Positions 1-6,838 of a stretch of 10,242 bases of DNA are shown in pieces. Under the pieces are notes generated by a model. It had not been told where the DNA came from. It saw only the letters and a program-made list of their open reading frames with translations, and searched no databases. The translations under genes were made by a program, and so were the position numbers. Numbering within the stretch: position 1 is the first letter of the stretch; every line of letters begins with the position of its first letter. Location of the stretch: NCBI GenBank assembly GCA_946479015.1, contig CAMLEQ010000107.1:1-10242 (forward strand). The letters are read 5' to 3'. The stretch is from an uncultured Gemmatimonadota bacterium (GTDB taxonomy: Bacteria; Gemmatimonadota; Gemmatimonadetes; Gemmatimonadales; Gemmatimonadaceae).

Positions 1-30
1 AGCTAAGGGGATTGCCGGGGATTCGGGACT

Positions 31-267
31 GGGGGCCCCGAGGGGCTGGGACCTGGTGGCTGCACCACCAAAGGACGCGTGTCGCGTGTGGGGAACTGAC
101 GGAAAGGGGAGCGAGGTACGGCGCGTGCAGGCTCGGATGTGGAGTGAGTCCCTCTACATCCGGCCCTACACCCGCTCTCCCCCGCATCTACCCCCGTCAG
201 TCTCCCACACGCCATACGCGTTCCATGGTGGCCCAGCCACCAGGTCCCAGCCCCCCGGGCCCCCCCG
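31..267. repeat. Large imperfect palindromic repeat, copy 1
   Basis: This gene-free stretch is an inverted repeat centred near base 148. The outer stem is a perfect 21-bp match between 42-62 and 234-254 (CTGGGACCTGGTGGCTG core). Inner stem blocks are CCACCA 65-70 with TGGTGG 226-231, and GGATGTGGAG 135-144 with CTCTACATCC 152-161 (one mismatch), closing a 7-nt apex. G/C runs extend the pairing out to about 31 and 267. The core 65-231 (167 nt) is homologous, in reverse orientation, to the core of the second copy at 7841-8010 (170 nt). Bases 75-96 are identical over 22 nt to the complement of 7979-8000. Open frames cross the element, but their peptides look alike on both strands, as expected of a palindrome, so I do not call them genes. 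I see no transposase, and did not identify target-site duplications. A REP/MITE-like dispersed element is the likeliest class; that is inference. Confidence 0.85.
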
Positions 268-361
268 GGCCGCAAGCCCCCTCCCCACCGGGCACGCCGC
301 TTGCCCTTTCGCTCTCGTCCACCGAGCTCGCGATGTCCCGCCAGACGCCACGCACGACGCC
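268..361. other. Spacer between repeat copy 1 and mlaE
   Basis: This spacer is C-rich and holds no recognisable promoter, operator or terminator. An ATG at 333 is out of frame with mlaE. There is no TAG(A/C)TT element at the position where the other promoters of this window have it (12-13 nt before a start codon). The promoter for the mla genes is either in the repeat or too degenerate to see. Confidence 0.4.
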
Positions 362-1171
362 GTGCATCCATTTTTCGAGCGGATCAATGAAGGCGCCAAG
401 CGCAGAGTGCTCGCCCTCCAGGACTACTTCGTCCTGGCGTGGAACGCGATCCGGTTCATCGTCGCGCGACCGTTCTACGCGTCGGACCTCGTCCAGCAGA
501 TGGACGCGATCGGCGTGCAGTCGCTCGGCATCGTGCTGCTCACCGGATTCTTCACCGGCATGGTGCTCGCGCTCCAGTCGTCGGTGCAGATGGCACAGTT
601 CGGGGCCACCATGTACATCGGCCGCCTCGTCACGGCGTCGATGATCCGCGAGCTGGGACCGGTGCTCGCGGGGCTGATGGTGGCCGGAAGGGTGGGCTCC
701 GGCATCGCCGCGCAGCTCGGGTCGATGCGCGTCACCGAGCAGATCGACGCGCTCAACACGCTCGGCACGGACCCGATCAAGAAGCTGGTCACGCCGCGGC
801 TCCTCGCCGCGCTCATCATGCTCCCCGTGCTCACCATCCTCGCCGACTCCGTCGGCATCCTGGGCGGGAACGTGATCTCGGCGCTCTACGTCGGGATTCC
901 CACCTCGCTCTACTGGCGCACGGTGTGGGAGCAGATCGCCTCCGGCGGGTTCGTGCTGCGCTACGTCCCCACGGACCTGATCCAGGGGCTGTGCAAGCCA
1001 TTCGTCTTCGGCGGGATCATCGCCGTCACCGGGTGCTACTTCGGGCTCAACACCACCGGCGGCACGGAAGGGGTGGGCGTCTCCACCACGCGCACGGTGG
1101 TCACCGGGAGCATCCTGATCCTCGTCGTGGACTACTTTCTCACGCAGATCCTCCTCTTCCTGTTCTCGTGA
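362..1171 (+). CDS. mlaE: MlaE-family ABC transporter permease (phospholipid transport)
   Basis: This is the integral inner-membrane permease of an Mla-type lipid transporter, which works with MlaF and MlaD to move phospholipids between the inner membrane and the periplasm/outer membrane. The product is 269 aa from the GTG at 362, normal for MlaE (about 255-270). The family core is clear: a hydrophobic segment at ~54-72 (LGIVLLTGFFTGMVLALQ), the block RELGPVLAGLMVAGRVGSG at ~96-114, and the EQIDAL motif (126-131) that contacts the ATPase. Further membrane segments lie at ~147-180, ~212-229 and ~246-268. The frame stays open upstream to base 56, but that part is the palindromic repeat, so a start there is not credible. 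GTG 362 gives an N-terminus that aligns with MlaE proteins; GTG 407 is an alternative. No Shine-Dalgarno is evident at either. The stop overlaps the next start (TGATG), indicating translational coupling. No mlaC or mlaB is present. Confidence 0.93.
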   Translation: MHPFFERINEGAKRRVLALQDYFVLAWNAIRFIVARPFYASDLVQQMDAIGVQSLGIVLLTGFFTGMVLALQSSVQMAQFGATMYIGRLVTASMIRELGPVLAGLMVAGRVGSGIAAQLGSMRVTEQIDALNTLGTDPIKKLVTPRLLAALIMLPVLTILADSVGILGGNVISALYVGIPTSLYWRTVWEQIASGGFVLRYVPTDLIQGLCKPFVFGGIIAVTGCYFGLNTTGGTEGVGVSTTRTVVTGSILILVVDYFLTQILLFLFS

Positions 1172-2094
1172 TGGATCACGACGTGCCCGACGACGAGACG
1201 CCCGATGCGACCGTCGACGACCGTTCCCCACCACTCCGGCGCGCCGACGACCGCGTGCGCGAGCGCCAGGGGGCGGCGGTGCGCGAGGCCATCCGCTCGG
1301 AGCTGCGACGCGACGCGGCCACCGAGGGGCACGTGGCGCTCGCGGAGGCCGTCGAGGATCGCGAGCCGATGGTGGAGCTCGACGGCGTGTGGCTCTCCTT
1401 CGAGTCGCCGATCCTCGAGGACGTCTCGCTCACGGTGCATCGCGGCGAGACGCTGGTCGTGGCCGGAGAGTCGGGGACGGGGAAGTCCACGATGCTCAAG
1501 CTCATCCTCCGTCTCCTCATCCCCGACCGCGGCGACGTGTTCGTGGCCGGCGAGCGCATCAACGATCTCAGCTTCGAGGACGCGCTGCGCGTGCGGCAGC
1601 ACATGGGGATGGTGTTCCAGGGGGCGGCGCTGTTCGACTCCATGACCGTGTTCGAGAACGTCGCGTACCCGCTGCGCGAGCACACCGATCTCTCGGAGCG
1701 CGAGATCGAGGAGCGCGTGCGCGAGAAGCTGCGCATCGTCGACCTCGATCCCGACCAGGTCATGGAGCAGCTCCCGGCCGAGCTGTCCGGCGGGATGAAG
1801 AAGCGCGTGGGCATCGCGCGCGGGATCGCGAGCAACCCGGAGATCATGCTGTACGACGAGCCCACCTCGGGGCTCGATCCGCTCACCACCGGCACCATCA
1901 CGCGGCTCGTCATGAAGCTCCAGCGCGAGCTGGACGTCACGAGCATCGTCGTGTCGCACGACATCCGGTCGGCGTTCCGGATGGCGACGCGCATCGCGCT
2001 GCTCGCGAACCGGCGCATCAAGTTCGTCGGCACGCCGGAGGAGATGACCGGGAGCGACGATGCGTACATCCGTGACTTTCTCGGCGGGTTCTGA
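1171..2094 (+). CDS. mlaF: MlaF-family ABC transporter ATP-binding protein
   Basis: This is the cytoplasmic ATPase that powers the MlaE permease. From ATG 1171 it has 307 aa, with all ABC motifs intact: Walker A GESGTGKST (99-107), Q-loop Gln150, signature LSGGM (205-209), Walker B IMLYDE (225-230), D-loop SGLDP (233-237) and switch His263. The ABC fold starts near residue 67 (MVELDGVWLSF). Ahead of it is an unusual ~65-residue extension that is highly charged, acidic then Arg-rich, with no motif I recognise. Classical MlaF is nearer 270 aa. An internal ATG at 1369 would give a 241-aa protein starting right at the ABC domain. I prefer 1171 because it overlaps the mlaE stop by one base (TGATG) and because the intervening frame is open and biased like coding DNA. 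Confidence 0.93.
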   Translation: MDHDVPDDETPDATVDDRSPPLRRADDRVRERQGAAVREAIRSELRRDAATEGHVALAEAVEDREPMVELDGVWLSFESPILEDVSLTVHRGETLVVAGESGTGKSTMLKLILRLLIPDRGDVFVAGERINDLSFEDALRVRQHMGMVFQGAALFDSMTVFENVAYPLREHTDLSEREIEERVREKLRIVDLDPDQVMEQLPAELSGGMKKRVGIARGIASNPEIMLYDEPTSGLDPLTTGTITRLVMKLQRELDVTSIVVSHDIRSAFRMATRIALLANRRIKFVGTPEEMTGSDDAYIRDFLGGF

Positions 2095-2110
2095 CTCCGC
2101 ATCCGATCCG

Positions 2111-2131
2111 GCCGCGCGCGTCCCGCGCGGC
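2111..2131 (+). other. GC hairpin between mlaF and mlaD
   Basis: An 8-bp perfect stem, GCCGCGCG (2111-2118) with CGCGCGGC (2124-2131), encloses a 5-nt loop in the 54-nt gap between mlaF and mlaD. No T-run follows, so it is not a standard intrinsic terminator. It could stabilise mRNA ends or tune mlaD expression relative to mlaEF. Chance pairing in very GC-rich DNA is also possible. Confidence 0.4.
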
Positions 2132-2138
2132 GGCCGCT

Positions 2139-2143
2139 GGGGG
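2139..2143 (+). promoter_or_regulatory. Probable ribosome binding site of mlaD
   Basis: A GGGGG run sits 5 nt before the ATG at 2149. It is purine-rich but not a canonical AGGAGG. It supports ATG 2149 as the start; the next in-frame codons lead straight into the membrane anchor. Confidence 0.4.
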
Positions 2144-2148
2144 CGACC

Positions 2149-3126
2149 ATGAAGCGCTCGACGTTCATCACGTGGGACCAGTTGAAGGTGGGGGCGCTCA
2201 TCCTCGCGGCGCTCGCCATCCTGACCATCGCCGTGGTGAAGCTCGGCGAGGCGGCCAACCTGTTCACCAAGCGCTACGATCTGGTCACGTTCCTCCCGAA
2301 CGCGAACGGGCTGCGCGAGGGGGGCTCGGTGACGGTGGCCGGGCAGCTCGCCGGAGTGGTGAAGCGGATCGACCTGCTTCCCCCGGGCGGCGACACCACG
2401 CGCAGGTTGCGCGTGGTGATGGAGCTGGACCAGCGCGTGCGGTCGCAGGTGCGCGAGGACTCGCGCGTGAAGCTCAAGAGCCTCGGCCTGCTCGGCGACA
2501 AGATCCTCGACATCACCCCAGGGACGCCGCGCGCCGCGGTGCTCGCCCCCGGCGACACCGTGCGCGACGTGCCGGCGCTCGACTACGAGGCGGTGATCGA
2601 GCAGGCATCCGGTGCCGTGGGCGATCTGGTGGAGCTCACCCACGATCTCCGCTCCATCACCGGCGGCATCGTTCGCGGCGAGGGGACGATGGGGCAGCTC
2701 ATCACCAGCCGCACGCTCTACGATCAGCTCACGGAGTCCATGACCGCCCTCAACACGGTGCTGACACGCCTCCAGCAGCGGAACGGCACCTTCGGGCGGT
2801 TGATGGACGATCCCACCCTCTACGACCACATGGCGAGCGTCACCGCGCAGCTCGATACCGTGCTCCGGCAGATGCATTCCAGGAACGGCACCCTCGGCCG
2901 GCTGATGTACGATGATACCCTGTACACGCGCATGGTGAGCGCGACCACCACCGCCGACTCGCTGATGCGGCTGATGACCACCGGCGATGGCTTCGCGGCG
3001 CGCATGCTCACCGACCAGACGCTGTACGACAAGCTCGAGAAGACGCTCACCGACCTGAACGCGATCCTCGATGACCTGCACCGGAATCCGCGCAAGTACA
3101 CCAAGGGGATGATCAAGGTGTTCTGA
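2149..3126 (+). CDS. mlaD: MlaD-like MCE-domain lipid-binding protein with four 34-aa C-terminal repeats
   Basis: This 325-aa protein is the substrate-binding partner of the MlaEF transporter. It is anchored in the inner membrane and forms a periplasmic oligomer through which lipid passes. The N-terminal anchor is at ~13-31 (KVGALILAALAILTIAVVK). The MCE domain follows at about 42-124 (YDLVTFLPNANGLREGGSV, then VKLKSLGLLGDKILDI). The C-terminal part, 177-313, consists of four repeats with exactly 34-residue spacing: conserved Gly at 179, 213, 247 and 281, and TLY at 189-191, 223-225, 257-259 and 291-293. The repeat pattern is roughly NGTxGRLMxDxTLYDxM followed by a helix. Similar GTxGxLLxDxxLYxxL stretches are known in MCE proteins and are thought to be helical extensions. 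It is the third gene of the mlaEFD cluster. A DMT permease follows, rather than mlaC. Confidence 0.92.
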   Translation: MKRSTFITWDQLKVGALILAALAILTIAVVKLGEAANLFTKRYDLVTFLPNANGLREGGSVTVAGQLAGVVKRIDLLPPGGDTTRRLRVVMELDQRVRSQVREDSRVKLKSLGLLGDKILDITPGTPRAAVLAPGDTVRDVPALDYEAVIEQASGAVGDLVELTHDLRSITGGIVRGEGTMGQLITSRTLYDQLTESMTALNTVLTRLQQRNGTFGRLMDDPTLYDHMASVTAQLDTVLRQMHSRNGTLGRLMYDDTLYTRMVSATTTADSLMRLMTTGDGFAARMLTDQTLYDKLEKTLTDLNAILDDLHRNPRKYTKGMIKVF

Positions 3127-3150
3127 CGGAGCGCGGCGGCGCGGTCCGAC

Positions 3151-3176
3151 GGGGGCGGGCAATACCTTCCGCCCCC
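3151..3176 (+). terminator. Possible hairpin after mlaD
   Basis: GGGGGCGG (3151-3158) can pair with CCGCCCCC (3169-3176) over 8 bp around a 10-nt loop, 24 nt after the mlaD stop. No T-tract follows, so termination is uncertain. It lies just before the probable promoter of the next gene and may separate the two transcription units. Confidence 0.35.
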
Positions 3177-3186
3177 CGCGCGGGTG

Positions 3187-3194
3187 TAGCTTTC
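3187..3194 (+). promoter_or_regulatory. Probable -10 element (TAGCTTTC) of the EamA permease gene
   Basis: TAGCTTTC starts exactly 12 nt before the GTG at 3199, so a transcript beginning at the usual distance would start on the start codon and be leaderless. No Shine-Dalgarno is present. The same layout appears before hemW and hrcA. The motif resembles the TAnnTTTG element of Bacteroidetes promoters. There is no convincing -35. Confidence 0.4.
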
Positions 3195-3198
3195 AGCG

Positions 3199-4113
3199 GT
3201 GCTCGCCGTTCTCCTCCTCGCGATCCTCGGGATCTCGCTCGCCGCGCCGCTCGTCCGGCTCTCCCACGCCGATCCGCTCGCGATCGCCGCGTGGCGGCTG
3301 TTCTTCTCGCTGATCATCATCGCCGGCTTCCTCCTCCCACGCCGCGGCTGGCGGCAGTGGCGCCGGCTCGACGCGCGCGGGGCGGCACTGGCGATCGGCG
3401 CCGGCGTCATGCTCGCGCTCCATTTCTGGAGCTGGAACGCCTCCGTCGCGCTCACCACCGTGGCCGCCTCCACGCTGCTGGTGAACACGCAGCCGGTGAT
3501 CGTTGCGCTCGTCTCCGCGGCGTGGCTGCACGAGGCGCCCCGTCCGCGTCAGTGGCTGGGGATCATCGTCGCGGTGACGGGCGCCGCCGTCGTGGCCTGG
3601 GGCGATGCGGGTATGGGGAGCGGCTCCGGCACGGCGGGCGCGCACGCGCTGCTGGGCGACGCTCTCGCATTGGCCGGCGGGGTGGCGGCCGCGCTCTATT
3701 ATCTTGCAGGACGACGGCTGCGGCAGGTGCTCGACCTGTGGCCGTACGTGGGGCTGGTGTACGGCGCGTGCTTCGTCACGCTGCTGGCGATCGCCGGCGT
3801 GCTGCACGTTCCGCTCGTGCCGCAGCCGCCGCGCGAGCTCGCCATTTTCGCCGGGCTCGCGGTGGGACCGATGCTCCTCGGTCACACCGGGATGAACTGG
3901 GCGCTCCGCTATCTTCCCGCGTACGTGGTCAACCTGACGGTGCTCGGCGAGCCCGTGGGCGCCACCGTGCTGGCGGCGCTCCTCCCGGGAATCCGCGAAG
4001 TGCCGCCCGCCGCCACCTTCGCCGGGGGTACCCTGGTGCTCGCCGGCATCCTCCTCGCGCTCTCTCGCGCGACGATCAACACCGAATCGACGGCAGCCAG
4101 TGATGCGGTATGA
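3199..4113 (+). CDS. EamA/DMT-family transporter (RhaT/RhtA-like permease)
   Basis: This 304-aa inner-membrane protein has the two-fold EamA architecture: about ten hydrophobic segments in two halves (~2-140 and ~150-290). Typical landmarks are the N-terminal AAPLVRLSHADPLAIAAWRL, the first-repeat block STLLVNTQPVIVALVSAAWL (91-110) with a following charged HEAPRPRQWLG, and the second-half block GMNWALRYLPAYVVNLTVLGEPV (231-253). Members export or exchange amino acids or other small metabolites; the substrate cannot be read from sequence. The GTG 3199 start is supported by the family-typical hydrophobic N-terminus and by the promoter element placed for leaderless initiation. Its 3' end overlaps the asparaginase gene by 11 nt, so the two are probably co-translated, and an amino-acid-related substrate is a reasonable guess. 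Confidence 0.9.
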   Translation: MLAVLLLAILGISLAAPLVRLSHADPLAIAAWRLFFSLIIIAGFLLPRRGWRQWRRLDARGAALAIGAGVMLALHFWSWNASVALTTVAASTLLVNTQPVIVALVSAAWLHEAPRPRQWLGIIVAVTGAAVVAWGDAGMGSGSGTAGAHALLGDALALAGGVAAALYYLAGRRLRQVLDLWPYVGLVYGACFVTLLAIAGVLHVPLVPQPPRELAIFAGLAVGPMLLGHTGMNWALRYLPAYVVNLTVLGEPVGATVLAALLPGIREVPPAATFAGGTLVLAGILLALSRATINTESTAASDAV

Positions 4114-5089
4114 GCTGAATGTGGTCGCCACGCGTGGCGACATCGTGGAGTCGCGGCACCGGGTCCATGCCGCGATCGTGGACGAGCGCGGCGCCCTGCG
4201 TGGCTCGGCGGGCGACCCCACGCTCGTCACCGTGTGCCGGTCGTGCGCGAAGCCCTTCCAGTCGATGAGCTTCCTCGCCACCGGCGGCTTCGACGATCTC
4301 GGCTGGGGGGACGACGAGCTGGCGCTCGCCTGTGCCTCGCACGGCGGCGAGCCGGAGCACGCCGCCATCGCGCAGGCGATGCTCGAGCGCATCGGGCTCG
4401 AGGAGGGCGATCTCGTCTGCGGTCCGCACGATCCCCTCTCCCGCCGCGGCGTCCGGCTGCTACAGCAGTCCGGCGAGACTCCCACGCGCCTGCACAACAA
4501 CTGCTCCGGGAAGCACGCCGCCATGCTCGCCTACGCGCGCGCCGAAGAGTGGCCGACGCTCGGCTACGAGAGTCCGTGTCACCCGGTGCAGCAGCGCGCG
4601 CTGGAGCAGCTCTCGGCGTGGAGCGGCGTCCCATCGCAGCAGATCGGCCAGACGGTGGACGGCTGCGGCGTGGTGGCGTTCGCCCTCCCGCTGGAGGCTA
4701 CCGCGCGCGCCTTCGCCCGGCTCGGCGCTGCCGCGCGCCGCGGGGACGAGGTGCCCCGGCGCGTGGTGGCCGCCATGTGCGGCCACCCCTTCCTGGTCGG
4801 CGGCACCGATCGCTTCGACACGGTGCTGATGGAGGAGACCGGCGGCGAAGTGCTGTCGAAGGTGGGTGCCGAAGGGGTGCACGCGGTCGCCATTCCCGAT
4901 GCGGGGTTGGGCGTCGCGGTGAAGGTGGAGGACGGCGCCAGCCGGGCGCAGCACCCGGCGGTGCTCGCGCTGCTGCAACGGCTCGGCGTCCTCCCCCAGG
5001 AGCTCCCCCCACGTCTCGCGCTCTTCCTGCACACCCCGATCGTCAACACCCGCGGCGCCACCGTCGGCGAGGTCCGCCTCGAGCGGTAG
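4103..5089 (+). CDS. L-asparaginase II, rhizobial (ReAV-like) type
   Basis: This cytoplasmic enzyme (328 aa) probably hydrolyses L-asparagine to aspartate and ammonia. It belongs to the asparaginase II family typified by Rhizobium etli ReAV, unrelated to the E. coli type I/II enzymes. Residues known from ReAV are all found at matching positions: the Ser-xx-Lys pair S47/K50 (RSCAK), S79 in ASHGGE, the metal-site C134 and K137 (NNCSGKH) and C188 (VDGCG), plus K253 in SKVGAEG. The family block CGHPFLVGGTDRFDT is at 226-240. ATG 4103 is chosen; GTG 4100 directly before it would add one residue. It overlaps the EamA gene by 11 nt and has no obvious Shine-Dalgarno, so expression is likely coupled. 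The full active site argues for a working enzyme. Confidence 0.92.
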   Translation: MRYELNVVATRGDIVESRHRVHAAIVDERGALRGSAGDPTLVTVCRSCAKPFQSMSFLATGGFDDLGWGDDELALACASHGGEPEHAAIAQAMLERIGLEEGDLVCGPHDPLSRRGVRLLQQSGETPTRLHNNCSGKHAAMLAYARAEEWPTLGYESPCHPVQQRALEQLSAWSGVPSQQIGQTVDGCGVVAFALPLEATARAFARLGAAARRGDEVPRRVVAAMCGHPFLVGGTDRFDTVLMEETGGEVLSKVGAEGVHAVAIPDAGLGVAVKVEDGASRAQHPAVLALLQRLGVLPQELPPRLALFLHTPIVNTRGATVGEVRLER

Positions 5090-5122
5090 CCGCGTCGGAT
5101 CACTTCTCCTTGCACGCTCCTG

Positions 5123-5767
5123 ATGACGCTCACCACCTCCGGGTCCAGCATCATTGAAGCACTCGATGTTCCCACGCGCGACCTCGTGTCGCTCGCGATC
5201 GTGATCGCCACGGGCGACGAGCCCGCGCTGCGCGGTGCCATGGCGCGCGCCGTCGAACAGGCACTCGACCCACTGTGGGTGGAGGAGCTGATGCTGCAGT
5301 CGTATCTGTTCGCGGGCTTCCCGCGCGCGCTCAACGCGGCGCGCGAGTGGCGCCGCGCCTCGGGACGCCCGGCGCCCTCCGAGGACGAGTCCATCGATCC
5401 CGTGCGCGCCGGCCGGTTCCGCGAGCGCGGCGAGCGCACCTGCGCCACGGTGTACGGCGACATGTACACGCGGCTGCGGACGAACATCAAGGCGCTCCAC
5501 CCGGCGCTCGATGCGTGGATGATCGACGACGGCTACGGCAAGGTGCTGGGACGTCCTGGGCTCGACCTCCGGCGGCGCGAGCTGTGCATCGTCGCGGTGT
5601 GCGCCGCCCTCCAGCAGGAGCGCCAGCTGCACGCGCACCTCCACGGTGCACTCCATGCCGGTGCCACCCCGGCCGAAGTCGAGGGGGCGCTGGAGCTCGC
5701 CGGAACGTCGCTCGCCCCCGACGTCCGGCGCCGCTTCTTCCACCTGTGGGCGCGGGTGCGAGGCTGA
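5123..5767 (+). CDS. Carboxymuconolactone decarboxylase (CMD)/AhpD-like protein
   Basis: This 214-aa, mostly helical protein has the CMD fold signature in its C-terminal half: RRELCIVAVCAALQQERQLH (151-170), then AHLHGALHAGATPAEVEGAL (171-190). A weaker, related first repeat is at ~16-75 (TRDLVSLAIVIATGD, then LMLQSYLFAGFPRALNA). The CxxC peroxidase motif of AhpD is absent, so it is not an alkylhydroperoxidase of that type. It is closer to gamma-carboxymuconolactone decarboxylase-like proteins, but no aromatic-degradation genes are nearby and I would not assign that reaction. ATG 5123 lies 33 nt after the asparaginase stop without a good ribosome site. Its stop overlaps the obg start (TGATG), implying translational coupling to obg. 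Confidence 0.8.
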   Translation: MTLTTSGSSIIEALDVPTRDLVSLAIVIATGDEPALRGAMARAVEQALDPLWVEELMLQSYLFAGFPRALNAAREWRRASGRPAPSEDESIDPVRAGRFRERGERTCATVYGDMYTRLRTNIKALHPALDAWMIDDGYGKVLGRPGLDLRRRELCIVAVCAALQQERQLHAHLHGALHAGATPAEVEGALELAGTSLAPDVRRRFFHLWARVRG

Positions 5768-6792
5768 TGGCGTCGTTCATCGATCGGGCGCGAATCCAGG
5801 TGGAAGCCGGTACGGGCGGCTCGGGGGCCACGTCGTTCCGGCGCGAGCATCGCGTGCCCATGGGTGGTCCGGATGGCGGAGACGGCGGGCGGGGAGGGGA
5901 CGTGATCGTGCGCGGTGACGCGAACCTCGCCACGTTGCTCGATTACACCTACCGTACCCGCTTCGCCGCCGAGCGCGGGGAGCACGGGATGGGCTCCAAC
6001 AAGACCGGGCATTCGGGGAAGAGCATCGTGCTTCCCGTGCCCCCTGGCACGGTGATTCGCGACGTGAACACGGGGGAGATGCTCGGTGAAGTCCTGGCCG
6101 AGGGGGACGAGGTGCTGGTGGCGCGCGGCGGGCGGGGAGGGAAGGGGAACGCGTACTTCGCCACGGCCACGCACCAGGCGCCGCGCGAGTGGCAGCCGGG
6201 GGAGGAGGGGGAGGCGCGCGAGATCGAGCTGGAGCTGAAGCTGATCGCCGACGTGGGGCTCGTGGGGCAGCCTAACGCGGGAAAGTCCACCCTCCTCTCG
6301 GTGATCTCCGCCGCACGCCCGAAGATCGCGGACTACCCATTCACCACGCTCTCGCCGAACCTGGGCGTGGTGCAGCTCAGCGATCATCGCACGTTCGTGG
6401 TCGCCGACATCCCGGGGATCATCGAGGGGGCGCACGAAGGGCGTGGCCTCGGACTCCAGTTCCTGCGCCACATCGAGCGGACGCGGGTGCTCGCGTTCCT
6501 CATTCCCATCGACGCCATGGATTGGCAGCTCGAGTACGACACGCTGCGGCACGAGCTGGAGCAGTACGCGCCGGGGCTCGCGACGAAGCCGCACTGCGTG
6601 GTGTTCACGAAGATGGACCTGCTCGGCGACCTCGAGCCGCCGCCCATCCACGCGCCGGATGCGTTCGGGGTGTACGCGATCAGCGCGGCGGCGCGGCTCG
6701 GGCTCGAGCCGTTGCTCGCGGCGCTGTGGAGCAAGCTCCTCGAGCTGCGCCGCGTCGCCACGGTGAGGGCGGAGGACGCCGCGCTCCCCTGA
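5767..6792 (+). CDS. obg: Obg-family GTPase (50S ribosome assembly, stress)
   Basis: This 341-aa GTPase binds the large ribosomal subunit and links its maturation to nucleotide levels. The Gly-rich Obg fold covers ~1-160, with GGPDGGDGGRGGDV (33-46) and ARGGRGGKGNAYFATATHQAP (119-139). The G domain follows: P-loop GQPNAGKST (167-175), the effector-region block YPFTTLSPNLG (190-200), DIPG (214-217), G4 motif TKMD (281-284) and G5 SAA (306-308). TKMD replaces the usual NKxD; Thr is tolerated in several GTPase families, so activity is likely. The C-terminal OCT domain of some Obg proteins is absent, as in many bacteria. It starts within the stop of the CMD-like gene. The stop context is CCC TGA C, and conserved DprA coding begins just after it in the +1 frame. 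Confidence 0.96.
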   Translation: MASFIDRARIQVEAGTGGSGATSFRREHRVPMGGPDGGDGGRGGDVIVRGDANLATLLDYTYRTRFAAERGEHGMGSNKTGHSGKSIVLPVPPGTVIRDVNTGEMLGEVLAEGDEVLVARGGRGGKGNAYFATATHQAPREWQPGEEGEAREIELELKLIADVGLVGQPNAGKSTLLSVISAARPKIADYPFTTLSPNLGVVQLSDHRTFVVADIPGIIEGAHEGRGLGLQFLRHIERTRVLAFLIPIDAMDWQLEYDTLRHELEQYAPGLATKPHCVVFTKMDLLGDLEPPPIHAPDAFGVYAISAAARLGLEPLLAALWSKLLELRRVATVRAEDAALP

Positions 6793-6838
6793 CGCCGACG
6801 CCCGGCGACGGGCGCTCGCGCTCGCGCTCCTTCCGGGA

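Noticed and set aside
75..96. Repeat arms considered as CRISPR repeats.
   Set aside because: There are only two widely separated copies in opposite orientation, no regular spacers and no cas genes. The internal palindrome explains them better.
281..284. Obg TKMD (protein residues 281-284) in place of NKxD as a sign of a dead GTPase.
   Set aside because: Thr at this position occurs in active GTPases, and all other G motifs are intact.
56..361. Extension of the MlaE reading frame back to 56.
   Set aside because: The extra ~100 residues come from the palindromic repeat. The matching frames in copy 2 give related peptides, and MlaE proteins do not have such an N-terminus.
197..1234. Long minus-strand open frames opposite mlaE, and similar ones opposite mlaF/mlaD, obg/dprA and hrcA.
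   Set aside because: They are antisense shadows caused by high GC at third codon positions. Their products are low-complexity Arg/His/Asp/Glu-rich with no family features.
5097..5114. GGATCACTTCTCCTTG resembles the 16S rRNA 3' end (GGATCACCTCCTT).
   Set aside because: It is short, with a mismatch and an inserted base, and there is no rRNA sequence upstream; chance similarity.
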